A DNA stretch of 64,000 nt from Symsagittifera roscoffensis (taxonomy: Eukaryota > Xenacoelomorpha > Acoela > Convolutidae), in assembly GCF_963678635.1 (NCBI RefSeq), contig NC_087068.1, positions 13,147,872-13,211,871 on the forward strand, in the 5' to 3' direction. Shown here in pieces: positions 1 through 12,337 of this stretch; the first letter of the stretch is position 1; each line of letters starts with the position of its first letter. The position numbers were made by a program, and so were the translations under genes. The notes under the pieces were generated by a model. That model was not told the DNA's origin. It made no database searches and saw only the letters and a list, made by a program, of their open reading frames with translations.

Positions 1-1970
1 TAGTTGATACGCTGAAAAAAATTTTTTTTCTATGTTTATAAAGAGCAATTAATTTTTCTGTGAATTTTGCGGAGAAGTGTTTAAAAAAATTTTCAAAATG
101 GGAAAAAAAATAACATGCGGCCAAAGTCCTTGTTTTCCTTCGTTTCTAATTTTGATTGAAAAAAACATCGTCGAAGTGGATTGTTAACAAAAATTTAAAA
201 ATGATAAGGAACAAATTTCTTAAAAGTTTAATTTGAAATAGAAAAAGGAATAATAAAACTCGTATATTATAAAATATATTATTTCACAAAGAAATTAGGC
301 TTAAGCAAAACATCGAACATGTTCACTGGCGCGTATTCTTGCTCTTACTAAAATTGATGAAAATTTGTTTTCTTTCACAAAACCTAAGATCACTGAAGAA
401 AACATCGACCGGCTTTGGCTTTATCTGAATACGCTAGACTGTGAACCAGTAGTTATTGCACTAACAGAAGTATAGTTCAAACGGATTCAAACAAAACATG
501 CATCACCTTACCAAACAACCAACAAATAGAAAATCAAGAAAGAGAGAGGAGAAGTGGTGGAGTTGACTTTTTGTCCATAAGGACACAAATTTTCATCGCA
601 TTAGTGGCTTTACCTCAGACCAGAATCAACTCTTGACTATCAATTTTAGCCTCAAAAAAATACTGTATAATTTGTACAGTAGGTCATTTAAGTCCTGGCT
701 TAAGACTGATTGATTCAATGAAGAGTTTGGAAAAATACTTGGATGGGATCGATGTAGGACCAGATGATGACTATGTGTTTTGTGGAGACTTTAATCTTGA
801 TTAATAAAATCCTCAAATTAAAAGTTCTTAAGAGAGTTGTCTGAAAGTTTTTAATTTAAGACAACAAATTAATTTAGAATCAACCAGCCAAACAATTGCT
901 TCACTAAGTTGAATAGATGTGGTGTACTCAGTTTTTGTTATAGTTATTCAGGTGTCGGATACAATAATTGTAGATCATTCAACAGTAATTACATACCAGG
1001 AAGAGACAAAAATTGAGTCTCCCGATGAAGTTTCCCACACAAAAGCATGCAAAATTTGAAACACTTTAGAAGACAGGTTAATTTGCAAAAAAAAAAACTT
1101 TTTTTTTAAATTCTACATGAGTTACAGAAGACCAACGAACAAATTACAAACTTAGATTGCAAGGAGTCTTTTCCATTCTGTCATCAGATAATTACAGCAA
1201 AAATGAACCATTTCGTTCCAAATAAAATAAGAGACCAAAGAAAAACCTAGATAGTTAATGAAATCAGAATTATGTTTAGCAAAAAAAGCGAAAAAAATGC
1301 AAATTACATTAACTTAGGAAGTGACAATCGGAAGGCGAAATTTGCAAAAACTACAATTGCATTACAAAAATTTATAGCCAATAAACCAAACTGTTTTACA
1401 AAATCAAGCTTGAAAAAATATTGAGCGGGTCTCAAGAGTTTTTTCTAATACATTGAGAAAAATACCGGGTGAAAGCAAAAATCTGTTAAATTAAGTCAAG
1501 TAAAAATCGAAAGTTTTAAGCAGTTTTTGCTAATTTAGGACATCAAATGGCAGCAAAAAATTTCAATTGTCTCGAAAACATTATCAGAAGCGTTTTCCTA
1601 ACAATTTTCGTCTCATGAAAACAAGCAAAAATAAATCTTTCCAATTTTTCGTAAAATTCATACAAACTATAGTTCGATTCTTTTAGTTATATGTAACAAT
1701 GCTTTATAATTAGATTTGTGATACTCACAAGGAGCGTCATAAAAAATTGAAAGCAAAAAATTTTGCAATTCTCGCGAAATCTCCAATTTTCATAAACTCA
1801 GTTTTCGAAACTTGTTTTAAAAACTTTTTTAAAGAAATTAGTACTCTTTGCAATATCAATAAAATTGAAATCAAAATTCAAGATGTTTGTATAATAAGAA
1901 AATTGGTATGAGTGCCTTGCAAAATCGGCGTGGAGGCTCAGATTGTACAACTTTCACATCACCTAAAAAC
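1..1970 (+). mobile_element. LINE (non-LTR retrotransposon) copy A, endonuclease region, decayed
   Basis: The first bases, from 'tagttgatacgctg', recur at 1972 with the same order of landmarks, so this is the first of two head-to-tail copies. About 300-1000 reads as a broken apurinic-type endonuclease: an 'ALTE'-like start near 455-475, a GGV-type motif near 550-565, the diagnostic GDFNLD near 784-803, and a later 'DVVYS...DHS' stretch near 915-985. Stops and frameshifts interrupt all of it. Compared with copy B it keeps about 860 bp (roughly 620-1480) that copy B lacks. The RT domain is not recognisable here. The family, a Jockey/CR1-like LINE, is inferred from domain order; the clade cannot be assigned. 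Confidence 0.7.
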
Positions 1971-1971
1971 T

Positions 1972-3900
1972 TAGTTGATACGCTGAAAAATTTATGATCT
2001 ATGTTTATAAAGAGCAATTAATTTTTCTGTGAATTTTGCGGAGAAGCGTTTAAAAAACAATTTCAAAATGGGAAAAAAATAACATGCGGCCAAAGCCCTT
2101 GTTTTCCTTCGTTTCTAATTTTGATTGAAAAAAACATCGTCGAAGTGGATTGTTAACAAAAATTTAAAAATGATAATGAACAAATTTCTTAAAAGTTTAG
2201 TTTGAAATAGAAAAACGATTAATAAGCCTCGTATAATATGAAATGTATTATTTCACAAAAATAATAGGCTTAAGCAAAACATCGAACATGTTCACTGGCG
2301 CGTATTCTTGCTCTTACTGAAATTGATGAAAAATTATTTGCTTTCACAAAATATAAGATCACTGAAGAAAACATCGACCAGCTTTGGCCCTATCTGAATA
2401 AACTAGACAGTGAACCAGTAGTTATTGCACTAACAGAAACATAGGTAAAAATGGATTCAAACAAAACTTGCCTCACCTTATCAAACAACCAACAAATAGA
2501 AAATCAAGAAAGAGAGAGGAGAGGTGGTGGAGTTGACTTTTTCGTCCATAAGGACACTAACTTTCATCGCATTAGTGGCTTTACCTCAGACCAGTATCAA
2601 AAATCTGTTAATTTAAGTCAAGAAAAAATCGAAGTTTTAAGCAGTTTTTGCTAATTAAGGACATCAATTGGCAGAAAAAAATTGAATTGTCTCGAAAACA
2701 TTATCAGAAGCGATTTCCTAACAGTTTTTGTCTCATGAAAACAAGCAAAAATAAATCGTTCCAATTTTCCGTAAAATTCATACAAAGTATAGTTGTGATT
2801 CTTTTAGTTATATGCTTTTGTCATAAAAAAGATTGAAATGGCAATGATTGAAGCACTGACTAAAAATAATAAAGAAGTATTTAGAACAAATTGTTTTTCC
2901 AGAATGTCTTAAGGTAGCCAATTCATAAAAACGGAACAAAAAAACCCAGATAACTATAAGCCAATATGTCTTCTACCAGGTTTTTGCAAAATTTTCGAAA
3001 ACTTGTTTCATAAATGCATCATTGATTTTTTAAACAAACGTGGTGTTTTGACTAAAACTCAAAATGGTTTCAGACTTAAACTGACTACGTGAATGATTTG
3101 GTAAACTTCAAAGAAGACATCCTAAATGATTGGGAATTGAACCCTAATGTAACACATGCAACCTTCAGAGATCTCGAAAAAGCATTTGATACAGTTTCAC
3201 TTGACGCAATTCTACAAAAAGGAGAAAACTGCGGACTACGACGTCCCACACAGGCCTTGCTGAAATCATATTTGACAAATAGATAACAACTACTCAAAAT
3301 TAGCTCCAAAAAATTGAAACTGAAAGCTATTCATTGTGGAGCTCCACAGGGATCAATCCTCGGGCCGCTACTGTTCATTTTAATGATAAATGATTTACCA
3401 ACAATTTCAAGCTCGGTGAACACAAAATTATATGCTGATGATACAGCACTGAAGCAAAAAGAACAAAACTTACAGCAATACAATGAGGATTTATTAAAAA
3501 CAAGAACTTGGTTGAAAATGAATAAGCTAAGTATGAACCTAGGCAAAATAACAAACATAAAATTTAATAGGAAAAAAATATTAAATAGAAAATAAAAAGA
3601 AGGAACGTATAATGTTAAAAAAAGCTTCTATACTAAACATTTGGGCATTTACACTGACTCAAATTTAGATTTGATTTTTCATATTGATTTTCTTGTCGAA
3701 AAAATAGTTATGTTTTGTTAGTTGCTCTACCGATTACCTGACGTACTACCAACAGCACAACTAATTAAAGTCTATTTCAGTCATATTCAGCCAAGACTCT
3801 AATATGCTTTTTGGTTATAGTGCACGGCACAGCTAAAAAAACATCAATTACACAAACCTGAAATGAAACAAAAAACAATTTAAAAAAACGGAGAAATCAG
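1972..3900 (+). mobile_element. LINE copy B, endonuclease plus reverse transcriptase, decayed
   Basis: This is the second copy of the LINE at the window start. The endonuclease N-terminal portion is at about 2290-2640, with an 'ALTET' motif and then a GGGV(D)FFV stretch inside the open frame 2451-2654. It is joined directly to sequence that in copy A lies 860 bp farther on, so an internal deletion has removed the catalytic middle. RT motifs follow from about 2930. No poly-A tail or target-site duplication could be fixed; the 3' limit near 3900 is where RT-associated C-terminal similarity fades. Confidence 0.75.
2930..3900 (+). pseudogene. LINE reverse transcriptase, broken
   Basis: Three open stretches carry RT motifs in order. 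Residues of 3089-3286 read 'LEKAFDTVSLDAIL', matching the palm motif D(L)xKAFDxV. The frame 3314-3595 holds GAPQGSILGPLLF and then YADDT, the catalytic YxDD-type motif, followed by a 'WLKMNKLSMN' thumb-like segment. From 3600 to 3900 there are broken remnants of the usual post-RT region (LG...D, then 'LIKVYFSHIQPRL'). Frames change at about 3290-3310 and stops occur after 3595, so no enzyme can be made. The motif set is typical of Jockey/CR1/L2-type LINEs. Confidence 0.85.
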
Positions 3901-4560
3901 TCATTGACATATTTTAAAGAAACATACAAGAAATGATCAGCGAAAAAATTGCCCATTTATAAGCTATTCAAAACAGTAACTAAGCTTTTACGGAAACTTT
4001 CGAAAACGAGTTCCAAGAAAACTCAATTTTGGACTCGGTGATTGAGATATTGAAACATGAAAGATCTTAAAAAATCAAAACAACGAATAATTTCACGTCC
4101 GAAAAATAAGTTTAAGGATGGGAAAACATTTTTTGATATTAAATTAAACAGTTTTTTGGTGCTTTTCGCAATTTATACATCACAAATATTTAAAAAAAAA
4201 ATAGGTATTTTTTTAAAAGAGGGGTTCTAGGGTTTGGAGAAGTTATAGTTGTTTACAGTAGAAACTTTTTATAACCTCTTAAAAATTGTATTGCTTAGAT
4301 ATGGCATCACCAAACTAGGCCTATCGGACTTCTGATGTCCTTGCATATCAGAATTTTGTACAATGTCAAATGTATGTTTAATAACCTCTGATATGAAAAT
4401 AACTTATGATTATGGTTATTAGAACTTTTTACACTCATTCTTTGTCTTGAAATAATTTTCTTTCTGGAACTCAAAATTACCTGACTCTCCAAGTTATTGG
4501 AAGAAATAGACAATTAAATTTTATTTGGGGATGATAGCGAAATGCGATATCGCCCCGATT
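3900..4560. other. no gene seen
   Basis: AT-rich sequence between the LINE and the gypsy-like element. No open frame has a recognisable motif. A 5' LTR of the following element may lie here, but no matching 3' copy was found. Confidence 0.4.
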
Positions 4561-4778
4561 GACTTCTATTTCGATGCCACGTTGACACCTGCAAAAGGAA
4601 TTGAAGAAGAAACTCAAATCGAATTTTTATCTATGCAAGGTCGACTTGACTCAGAGAAATTTCAAAGCTAGACAACCAGGAATCAATATAAAAGCGGAGA
4701 GATATCCTAGAGTCTTGGATCATAGGGAACGTGTATTTAAAAGACAAAGAAACGTAACTCTCAACAGATGACTTTTTT

Positions 4779-5300
4779 ATGGACGCAAACAACGCGAAAA
4801 CGAGACTTTTAAAAAATTCATGCGAAACTAAGCTCTTTTGCTGGACGATGCGACTTGACAAACGCGGCGAAGAACGTGAGTCAAAATTCTCTGTGAGTAT
4901 GAGAGAATCAGATTGCCTGAGGGAGATATCAAGATCGACGAAAATACCGGAGAAGGTGCAACGGATTGCTCTTACCTATGAACGAGGCGGCGACCGAGCC
5001 TACAATTCAAATACCGGAAAATCTGCTGCATCCGCAATCAGCGCCACACATTAGTATTAAGCAAGAACCGGTGGGAAACATCAGACAGAGAACAAGTTCT
5101 TTCAAAATAGAAGGCGATGAGGACGCGGAATCAGCCGGGGGAACCAAATTTCCCTAAATGCTGTAATTGCGATGCGCGCAATTTTACACTTGAACACATC
5201 AAAAAATGCCCAGCAAAGAACACATCAAGTTTTCCATTTAGAAAGAACGAACATTCGAGGGAACATACTGTAAGGGAACTAACTAGTGCAGAGGGAGAGG
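4779..5300 (+). pseudogene. gag-like region with zinc knuckle
   Basis: The frames 4779-5054 and 5117-5392 are charged and Arg/Glu-rich like a capsid/nucleocapsid region. Around 5152-5215 the translation contains CCNCD, then HIKKCPAKN, a C-x2-C...H-x3-C arrangement resembling a retroelement zinc knuckle with an unusual spacing. It directly precedes the protease. The reading frame is broken between the two segments. Confidence 0.5.
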
Positions 5301-5439
5301 ACAATTTGGAAGGGTGCAGGATGAACATGAACATCATCAAAGTAACCAGAGCATGGCGAGCAGTAATCAGGACCAATCGGTCGGATGGGTGAATCAGAAG
5401 GCCGAAGGGGAATATGAGTCGAAATTCCCAATACAGGAG

Positions 5440-5760
5440 TCCTGGCAAACGTCTGCGGTGAAAACATTTGGCTGTGGGTCGACAGCGGCTCTTACCTTAA
5501 CAATTTCAGCTTGCCGGAATTAAACCGAGCCATGGGCAAAGCCAAATTTCACCTGGTTCCCGGGATGGACGAATTCAAATTCTTAGACTATAATGACAGC
5601 AGAATCAACACACTCGGCAAAGCAGATGTCACAATCGAACTAAGTGGGTGGGCCACGCAGCAGAAGATTTCGGTCATCGCAGGAAATCATGAGTCCAACC
5701 TGGGCGCAATTTAATGAGAACCCAGGGATTGCAATTGGTCCAGATGGATTGAGTGATGAC
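5440..5760 (+). pseudogene. retroelement aspartic protease remnant
   Basis: The translation contains WVDSGS near 5470-5487, the retropepsin-type active-site motif (D-S/T-G-S/A). A beta-rich stretch follows in the frame 5511-5714, and a 'NLM..QGLQL' remnant of the Ile-Leu-Gly-Asp-type flap/C-terminal motif appears after a frameshift near 5710. Position between gag and RT fits a gypsy pol polyprotein. A frame change between the active site (5470s) and 5511 also disrupts it. Confidence 0.65.
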
Positions 5761-5959
5761 AGAGGCAGAAGTAAAAACAAAAACCGAAGATGATAACGAG
5801 ATGGACGTGTGGCAGTCATGTTTTTGTAAGTAAATCCCAAAGTTATTTTCGAGAGTAGGGCGCATACGTAATGTCAATGTACGGGCAGACTTCTTTGACA
5901 TATTGAAACCAGCGCAACAAAAGGACCGCAGGGTACCCATTGTTCTACAGGTTAATATA

Positions 5960-6620
5960 GGTAAGGAACCACGCGTCTAATGCAGAAGGGGCACATCCTT
6001 AAGCTCGAAGAGAGGTCGGACAAACATTTCGCGTCCTCAAAAGTAATCACAGTAAAAAAAGACGGGAAAGTTAAATTGTCACTAGAATCAAGGGAAAAAA
6101 AACAAACAAATAAAAAACCAAGTATTTCACTAGAGCCAAATAACCACAGAAAGAAAAGAACGGAAAGTCTAGTTTACAACGCGTGATTTTACGTGCGCGT
6201 ACGGGCAAAAAGCGCTAGAATCGAAAACAAGCAAACAATCCAACATTTCTTCAGTTGAAGAAAACTCAATCAGGATTACAGTTTTAAAAACGGTCTTTAC
6301 GGTGTAACAACGATGCCCGTGGAGTCTCAAAGAGTGATGGACACTTTTACAATAGAATTCCTGCAAGCAGATGCACTTACAGACGATATCTAAATCGTCT
6401 TCAAGGGAACCAACATTGAACATTTTGTGTTGCTAGAAAAAATTTTGAGAACATTCGACGTAGCGGACGCTTCGCTAAAACTCCGAAAACGCGATATTGC
6501 GAAATCGAGTTCCCAATGGCTAGATAACCAAAAAAGCAGTACCGGAATTACGCCACTGAAACAAAAAAAAACAAAGCACTAGAAGAATTAAAAGCGCCGC
6601 GAACTAGAAAACAATGAAAA
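5960..6620 (+). pseudogene. gypsy reverse transcriptase remnant
   Basis: The frame 5980-6186 contains 'SSKVITVKKDGKVKLSLESR', matching the N-terminal RT motif SPxVxVxKKDGxxRxxxDxR of Ty3/gypsy elements. Near 6295-6345 is a 'GVTTMPVESQRVMD' stretch, equivalent to the GLxxxPxxFQxxMD motif. The catalytic F/YxDD is reduced to 'DDI' before a stop near 6390. An 'H..LLEKI' thumb remnant follows. Several stops and indels show it is dead. Confidence 0.7.
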
Positions 6621-6689
6621 TCCTTAATGGGGTCGTTACACAGTTAACACATACTCCTGCCGAGCCTAGCGGAAATGAGATACTCCTTA

Positions 6690-7150
6690 TGTCAATACTG
6701 AGCCAAAAAAGAAGTGATTTGGACACCAGACTGCGAAAAAGCATTCGAATCTTTTCAGCGGTTGATTGCCAATGTAACAGAGCTTAAACAATTCGACATT
6801 TATTGGTAAACGCCTATAGAATGCGACGCAAGCCATGACGGGTTGGGCTCAATGCTGGAACAGCATAGCCAGGAGGGATGGCAACTAATCTCACTCGCAT
6901 CACGATACCTTAATTCAATCGAGAAAAAGAATTCAGCGAACGAACCCGAATAGCTAGCTTTTGTATGGGCTACAGAACACTAGGGAACTACAATTACGGA
7001 CCCTAATTTACGATCATTTCTGACCACACAGCATTACTAACGTTATCGATTTTATCGCCGAAAAGAAATGAAAGGTTTTTAGGCAGGTTAACCCGGTGGT
7101 ACGATAGATTATTACCTTTAAGTTTTCCCCCTCCTTAAAATAAAACACCA
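6690..7150 (+). pseudogene. gypsy RNase H remnant
   Basis: 'CDASHDGLGSMLEQ' around 6820-6862 is the RNase H core (D-A-S...GLGA.L.Q). It is followed by 'ASRYLNSIEKKNS' and an 'ELLAxVWAxEH'-like stretch near 6945-6985, with its first Glu-Leu replaced by a stop. 'FLGRLTRWYDRLL' near 7078-7115 matches the post-RNase H region of gypsy pol. Order and spacing after RT are normal. Confidence 0.75.
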
Positions 7151-7699
7151 CCACAGATCAATAATGGAGATCATAGGCTATTTATTAAGATACCCATGAA
7201 CCGATGCACCCAGACAAGCCATTATGATGCTACCCTTACCAATGCCAAAATTATTATGAAAATTCATTCAACAAATTCGCCAAGGGTGATGGAAAAAAAA
7301 GAAAACAGAGGGGAAAAACATTTTGGGACCGATACATGCCAAAATTGAACGATTGAGGGCCGAAACCTTGCAATCAAGTTTCAGCCAATGGAAGTACACA
7401 ATCGATTGAACATGCTAATATAACAACTAAACTAAACAAACCGGCCGAAGGTGTAATGTCATGCGAGCGAAATCTAGCTAACGGCAAGAGAGATATTTAA
7501 ATATCGCATAATGAATGCACGAAGAGAAAGCAAAAAACCAGACTGGTTCTCAACGATAACAATCCAGCTGCTCAACCTTTTTTCAGTATAATAATCAGTT
7601 TTGCAATTGAAAAAAAAATTGTTGCACTATTTCTCTACTTCCACTCCGGACAAGTCGGATATGAGTAATGCCATTGTAAAAACTCAAACACAATCATGA

Positions 7700-8880
7700 A
7701 TATTCAACCAAAACAAGGTATTAAAGAATTTAACGAATCTAATCGCAACTTTTGGTTCAAGTAGTTTTGACTCGGACAGAGAAGTGATACCGTAAGGAAA
7801 ACTGGCCCAGCAATCTACTTCCTCTAAAAAATTGAATACAAGTTTCTCATTTCCTTCACAATTCCCGGACCTTTCCTACCCCATCATTAACACGGAGAAC
7901 TGGGTCTACTCTGTGATCACAAAAGACAGTACGGTGGCGTGGAGACTGAATCAACCCGATATTCTTTCCCTGAAGTTTGGAGAAGCAAACATTGGAAAGG
8001 AGCCCGTGATTAAGATCATACGAGACGCAATACGCGGCAAGAATCCAAAAGCAAAAGAGTTAATAACTAACCTGGGGCAATAAAACGGCCAACGTTTTCC
8101 GTTCAAAGAAAACTGCCTGCGGATGGACGAGAGACTCGCAATACCAAAGGCGCTTGCGACCCGGATCATGATCCGATTGCACTACTACCACTGCGGCCGC
8201 GACAAAATGTACGCCGCTTTTAAAGTCATCTGGATGCCCATGATGCACAGGATCTTGGCAGCGACGGCCAAGTTATGCAAAGACTAACTGGAAGCAGATA
8301 AAAACCTAAAACCGGATATAGTCAAGGGTGACATAGGGGACACATATGCACCAAAGGAACCCAACGAATCAGTTGGACTTCTGGGGGCCAGTTATTTACG
8401 AAAAATGGAGGAAAATGTACGCTCGTGTAGCGGTAGATATGTTTTCTCATTGTCCGTCGGCCCATGTTGCTCTAGTAACAACTCGAAAAACCTCTTGGTA
8501 TTTGAAAAAAAGTATATGACTACGAATGGATATCCCAGAAAACTCCTCATAGACCAGGCTTCCGGATTTTTTCCGAATAAGATTAAAATCTTCTGTGAAA
8601 GAGAAAATGTTGAATGTTTAAAACCAGGTGTTTGCGATTGCAGAGCAAAAGGCATGGTCAAAAGAACAATTGGCTGTCTTAAAAACTACGTTATGACGTA
8701 TCTAAGAGAATCCACTGTGCAAAAGTTCAAACCTCTTATACTCAGGGCCTTAAGCGCGTTGAAATTGTTTCTGCACGGCAAAACAAACCTCACTCCATTC
8801 GAAGCGAATCACGGCCGAGAAGCGAATACGGTATTGCAAAACTGAACAAAACGACCAAGTCTGAATAATCTTGACTGAAC
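7700..8880 (+). pseudogene. gypsy integrase remnant (zinc-binding and catalytic core)
   Basis: From about 8090 the translation shows an HHCC zinc-binding region: 'IPKALATRIMIRLHYYHCG', then a pair of Cys-type positions near 8275-8290, the second replaced by a stop. The core begins near 8370 with a broken 'DFWGPV'-like motif. The frame 8405-8845 continues through 'IDQASGFF' and 'GMVKRTIGCLKNYV', equivalent to D..G.(Q)F and G..ER.......L, though catalytic Asp and Glu positions are not all preserved. 'TPFEANHGREANT' closes the core. It lies downstream of RNase H as expected for gypsy. Confidence 0.75.
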
Positions 8881-9276
8881 AGCGTAACTAACCAAAAGTT
8901 GTCTTCTTTAGACAAAGCGAGCGGTAGAGCAGACAAGGAACCTTTCGGAATGGAGACTGGGACCAACGTAGCGATCTGACGATGGCCCCACAAACTAGAC
9001 GCGGTCCTAGATTGCTGGACGAAATGGATTTGGCAGCAAAGGAAATTGAGCTCCATCATCCGAGAGCACCGCCAAAGCAACGACGCCGAACAGTAAAGCC
9101 ACCATAGGAAGCCGTCTCCCAGCAAACGGGAATTATCGATCCTAAAAATCCAGCCAGGTGTAAAAAAAACTTGACCTAAAACATGAAAAAACACGCCACA
9201 TACCGTGAAAATGAAAAAAGGCCATTTGCTATGTCGCGTTTAGGAGTTCACAGGAGTTGCAGGCCCGTCAATAAGT

Positions 9277-9780
9277 GTGGTGGAAAAGAGGGCAGAAAAA
9301 CGTGCGGAAGATTTAACTTGGGGCTTACTCATAGGCGCTGAAAAACCCTCGCTCCAGAGCCAGAGAAGATTGCGGGCAAAGAAATCAACTACTTTAAAAA
9401 TTACCGCACCGGCAAAAAATAAGCAAATGAGAATCGCCCAGTCCAGCGACGATGATTCCGACGACACAACAGATGAATCACGCACCAAGCCCGCAAGTGC
9501 GGCAAGTAAGACGAGAACCACACTAACAGCACCGGAAACGCAGGCTCACTAAACTGAAGGCAAGCAAGTTGAGGCAGAGGCAGCGAAGATACGCCATCAC
9601 GTCGATCAGCACGGACACGGAAAGCACGAATCAGCACGAACACTGAAAGAGGAGTGATGATGGAGGGAGTGATGATCCTAAATGGGGGGATTGATGATCC
9701 TACGGATGCAAGAAGGAGAAACCAGGGAGAGAGTAGGCTGAGAAGAGCCTAAAAACTCAATCGTACGAAAACTGCAAATA
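9277..9780 (+). pseudogene. 3' end of the gypsy-like element: charged tail and possible LTR start
   Basis: The frame 9277-9552 encodes a 91-residue Lys/Arg/Asp/Ser-rich segment that looks like the disordered C-terminal tail of pol rather than a separate gene. After it come short GATGAT-containing repeats (9655-9710) and an AATAAA near 9778. This may be the U3-R part of a 3' LTR, but no 5' partner was found. Confidence 0.35.
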
Positions 9781-12137
9781 AAACTCAATTAACTAGAGAT
9801 ACATATATCTATCTACAGTTGGAATTTGATTTCTATAATCCTAAACTATTGGTTTAGATTCTGTGGATGACCTTATGAAAAAGGGGTACATTTTATCTTT
9901 CTACAAAACTTTGCTAATGATATTCCTGAAAGTTCCACCTGTCTTTTCTAATCACTGTTTTTCTAGAAGTCTGGATACGCCTAAAATAACAAGTGCAGTT
10001 CTGCCTCAATTGCATGATATACAGTTGGACATAATTTACAATTAATTGTCATACATCCTATCTCTTCTTCGACTTTAACACTTCAGGTCACTTTGTGCAA
10101 AAGGGAAAGGAGCAGAAAAATCCTAGTGTTTGATGCACACAACACGTTTCTTGTTAGCTGAATCAATTTTGGTGCCTTTTTTGTACAAGCTACCGAGGGC
10201 GTTAATGGTCTAGAACAAAGTTATTTAACTTGAGATTGTAGCCAAATATGATTTTGAGTCCATGAATGGAACAATTTAGAGCGAAAAGTGAATCAGCAAG
10301 CAAAAAAGTTCGCTGTTTTTCTCATGATCGACAATTTATAACATAAAGAACGACAAATTAGTCAAGTCCAACGTTCGAGAACGGTGTCTGACGGTGATTT
10401 AAATGCTGTACTCCAAGATCAGATATCATTAGAAAAACGGTTTATAAAAAACGCGCTTCATTTTGTTTTTAAAATGCGCACCTCATTGCACACACAGTTC
10501 TAAGCTCAGTCTTTGGGTCATAATTACTTCAAATTAAATAATAAATGAATTGCATCCCACCGGTGAGAAAATCAAAAGATCTTGAAAATTTTAATAAAAT
10601 TAAGTCTATATCAAAAACTTTGATCGAGACATTTTGGGCGCTTTGCACAGCAACCAATTTTTATTATTTATATTAAATTACAAAATTTTTATGTTTTAAT
10701 CATTTCATTTTTTTCAAAATTTTATCATTTTGTTATACTTGTGTTGCAATCAAATGGCAAAATAAATAATCTTTATTTGTCTTGGCATGTTGAAATTGTA
10801 GGGGCTAAATTTCAAAGTTTCTACAAAAGCAAGAAAACTTGAGCCCTACAACTTAGCAAACTCAAGCGAACTAACATCCACTGAATTCCTCCACCCAGTT
10901 TCGAGAGATATTGATCGATTATATTATTATTTCAGTAGCTGTATTATTGAAACGTAAAAAATCTACTATAATCAATTATTAATCAATTATAATGTCTTCA
11001 AATGATTAATAAAACATGCTAAATTTCAGTAAAGTTATAATCAATTATAATAATTTATAATCTGTTGTTTTTGAATATATGTTTCAAGCAATTTTGATTG
11101 ATTATAACCAATAATAAAAACTTTTTTTTTAACTTTTCGAATTTCCAAAATCAAAAATTTTGAAAAATGTCAAGTAAAAAAAAACACCAAAAGTGCTAGA
11201 AAATGAAATGGCGTATACTAGTATGAATCATACCAATTAAATGTGGCCGCCCCCTGTACCTGTATGTAAATTATATAAGTTGACCCTCTGTTTTCAGCTG
11301 TATACCAACTTGTAGAGCGAAACGCAATAAGAGACAGATCAGGGAGAGGACATATTACAGCAAGAGAACAGCATTGAATAACATATGAGTCGTTAATGGT
11401 TAATTTAAACTTAGATAATGATTATTGATTAAATCCTTCAACTCGCTTTAATTATGTTTAAATTGAAAATTCTATCACTTTTTTCTATGATTAATAATTT
11501 TTATAATTATTTAATTCATCAATTTTTTTTTGAAAAAGCCAGGAATTATAATGCCTTATAATCGATTATAAGTGGTTTTCTGTATGATCTATAATCAATT
11601 ATAAGAATTTGTAATCTTTTGAAAAAATCACGATTTTGTATGATTATAAAAGGTTTTCTGTTAGAGATATAATCAATTATAATGGATTGTAAGAGATTAT
11701 AATCTCTTGGAAAATATTACAATTATATTTGATTATAAATCCTCTAAAGACCTAACTTTGGTAATTATAATCAATTATTAGTTTGAAAAAACTATTATCA
11801 TTATAATCGATTTCTTACGCCTAAACTTGGATGCGGGTTACCAAAGATATAGAAGTTTGTCAAAACACTCCTGGAATCACCACTGTTATTTATCCAGATG
11901 AAACACTGCCGGGATTTTAACTTTCGGGTGATTATCTTTACATTGAGACGTTGGGACTTTTGAGATGTGTTTATCATTTAGATTAATTAATCAACAAGTG
12001 GTTAGAAAATGAAAAAAAAACTCAATAAACATTTTTATATTCTCATTTCAGTATATCTCAAAACATTTTTTGTACAATTTATAAACTTTTAAAAAAATAG
12101 CACAAAATCGGTGGTTTTTCAGGATGAGATGAAAAAT
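9781..12137. other. non-coding 3' flank of the arrestin-domain gene
   Basis: No supported gene. The stretch holds AT-rich ATAATC(A/G)ATTATAA-type palindromic motifs (10920-11830, listed separately). At about 11243-11360 there is a less AT-rich piece with a TATATAAG box and CAATAAG that could be a solo LTR or other promoter-bearing fragment; no flanking duplication supports that. Confidence 0.4.
10920..11830. repeat. AT-rich palindromic motif cluster (ATAATCAATTATAA family)
   Basis: Short motifs such as AATCAATTATAAT, TTATAATCGATTATAA and TAATTATAATCAATTATTA recur about ten times between 10970 and 11830, separated by unrelated AT-rich spacers. The same motif family returns at 19560-20290. Spacing is irregular, so this is not a simple tandem satellite. 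It may be degenerate copies of one repeat, or clustered homeodomain-like core sites (TAAT/ATTA) arising by chance in AT-rich DNA. Confidence 0.6.
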
Positions 12138-12337
12138 TTACAGTTTCGCCACACTACACTTTCTTCGGTCGGTTGTTTCCATTTGGTGGTATCTTCGTGA
12201 GTTGGCCTGTGAGCAGGTCAAGTGGTAATACTGAGGTGATTCGGCTAATTGGTCTGCTGAGATCGCAATATCAGAAAGAGGGGAAGAAGGTTGACTCATC
12301 ACCTCTTCGTATGGGGGAGGATGAATGGGAACAACTG
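12138..12337 (-). CDS. ARRDC terminal exon with PPPY motif
   Basis: The acceptor is TTTGTTTTAG at 12338-12347. The exon opens in phase and reads VVPIHPPPYEEV at once, placing a PPxY motif about 55 residues from the C-terminus. It ends with TAA at 12138-12140. PPxY near the tail is a defining property of alpha-arrestins that recruit NEDD4-type ligases. No clear AATAAA was seen close downstream on this strand. Confidence 0.88.

Larger units (their letters stand above)
4560..9780 (+). mobile_element. Ty3/gypsy-like LTR retrotransposon, heavily mutated
   Basis: Remnants of gag (zinc-knuckle-like), aspartic protease, RT, RNase H and integrase follow one another on the plus strand in the order typical of Ty3/gypsy (Metaviridae). 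Every domain is interrupted by stops or frameshifts. The region is clearly richer in G+C than its AT-rich surroundings, consistent with a transferred element that has not yet drifted to local composition. A polyadenylation-like AATAAA lies near 9778 in 'gcaaataaaactc'. No pair of LTRs could be matched by eye, so the outer limits are approximate. Confidence 0.8.

Noticed and set aside
11243..11360. Solo LTR with TATA box
   Set aside because: TG...CA ends can be drawn, but no flanking duplication and no second copy exist in the window.
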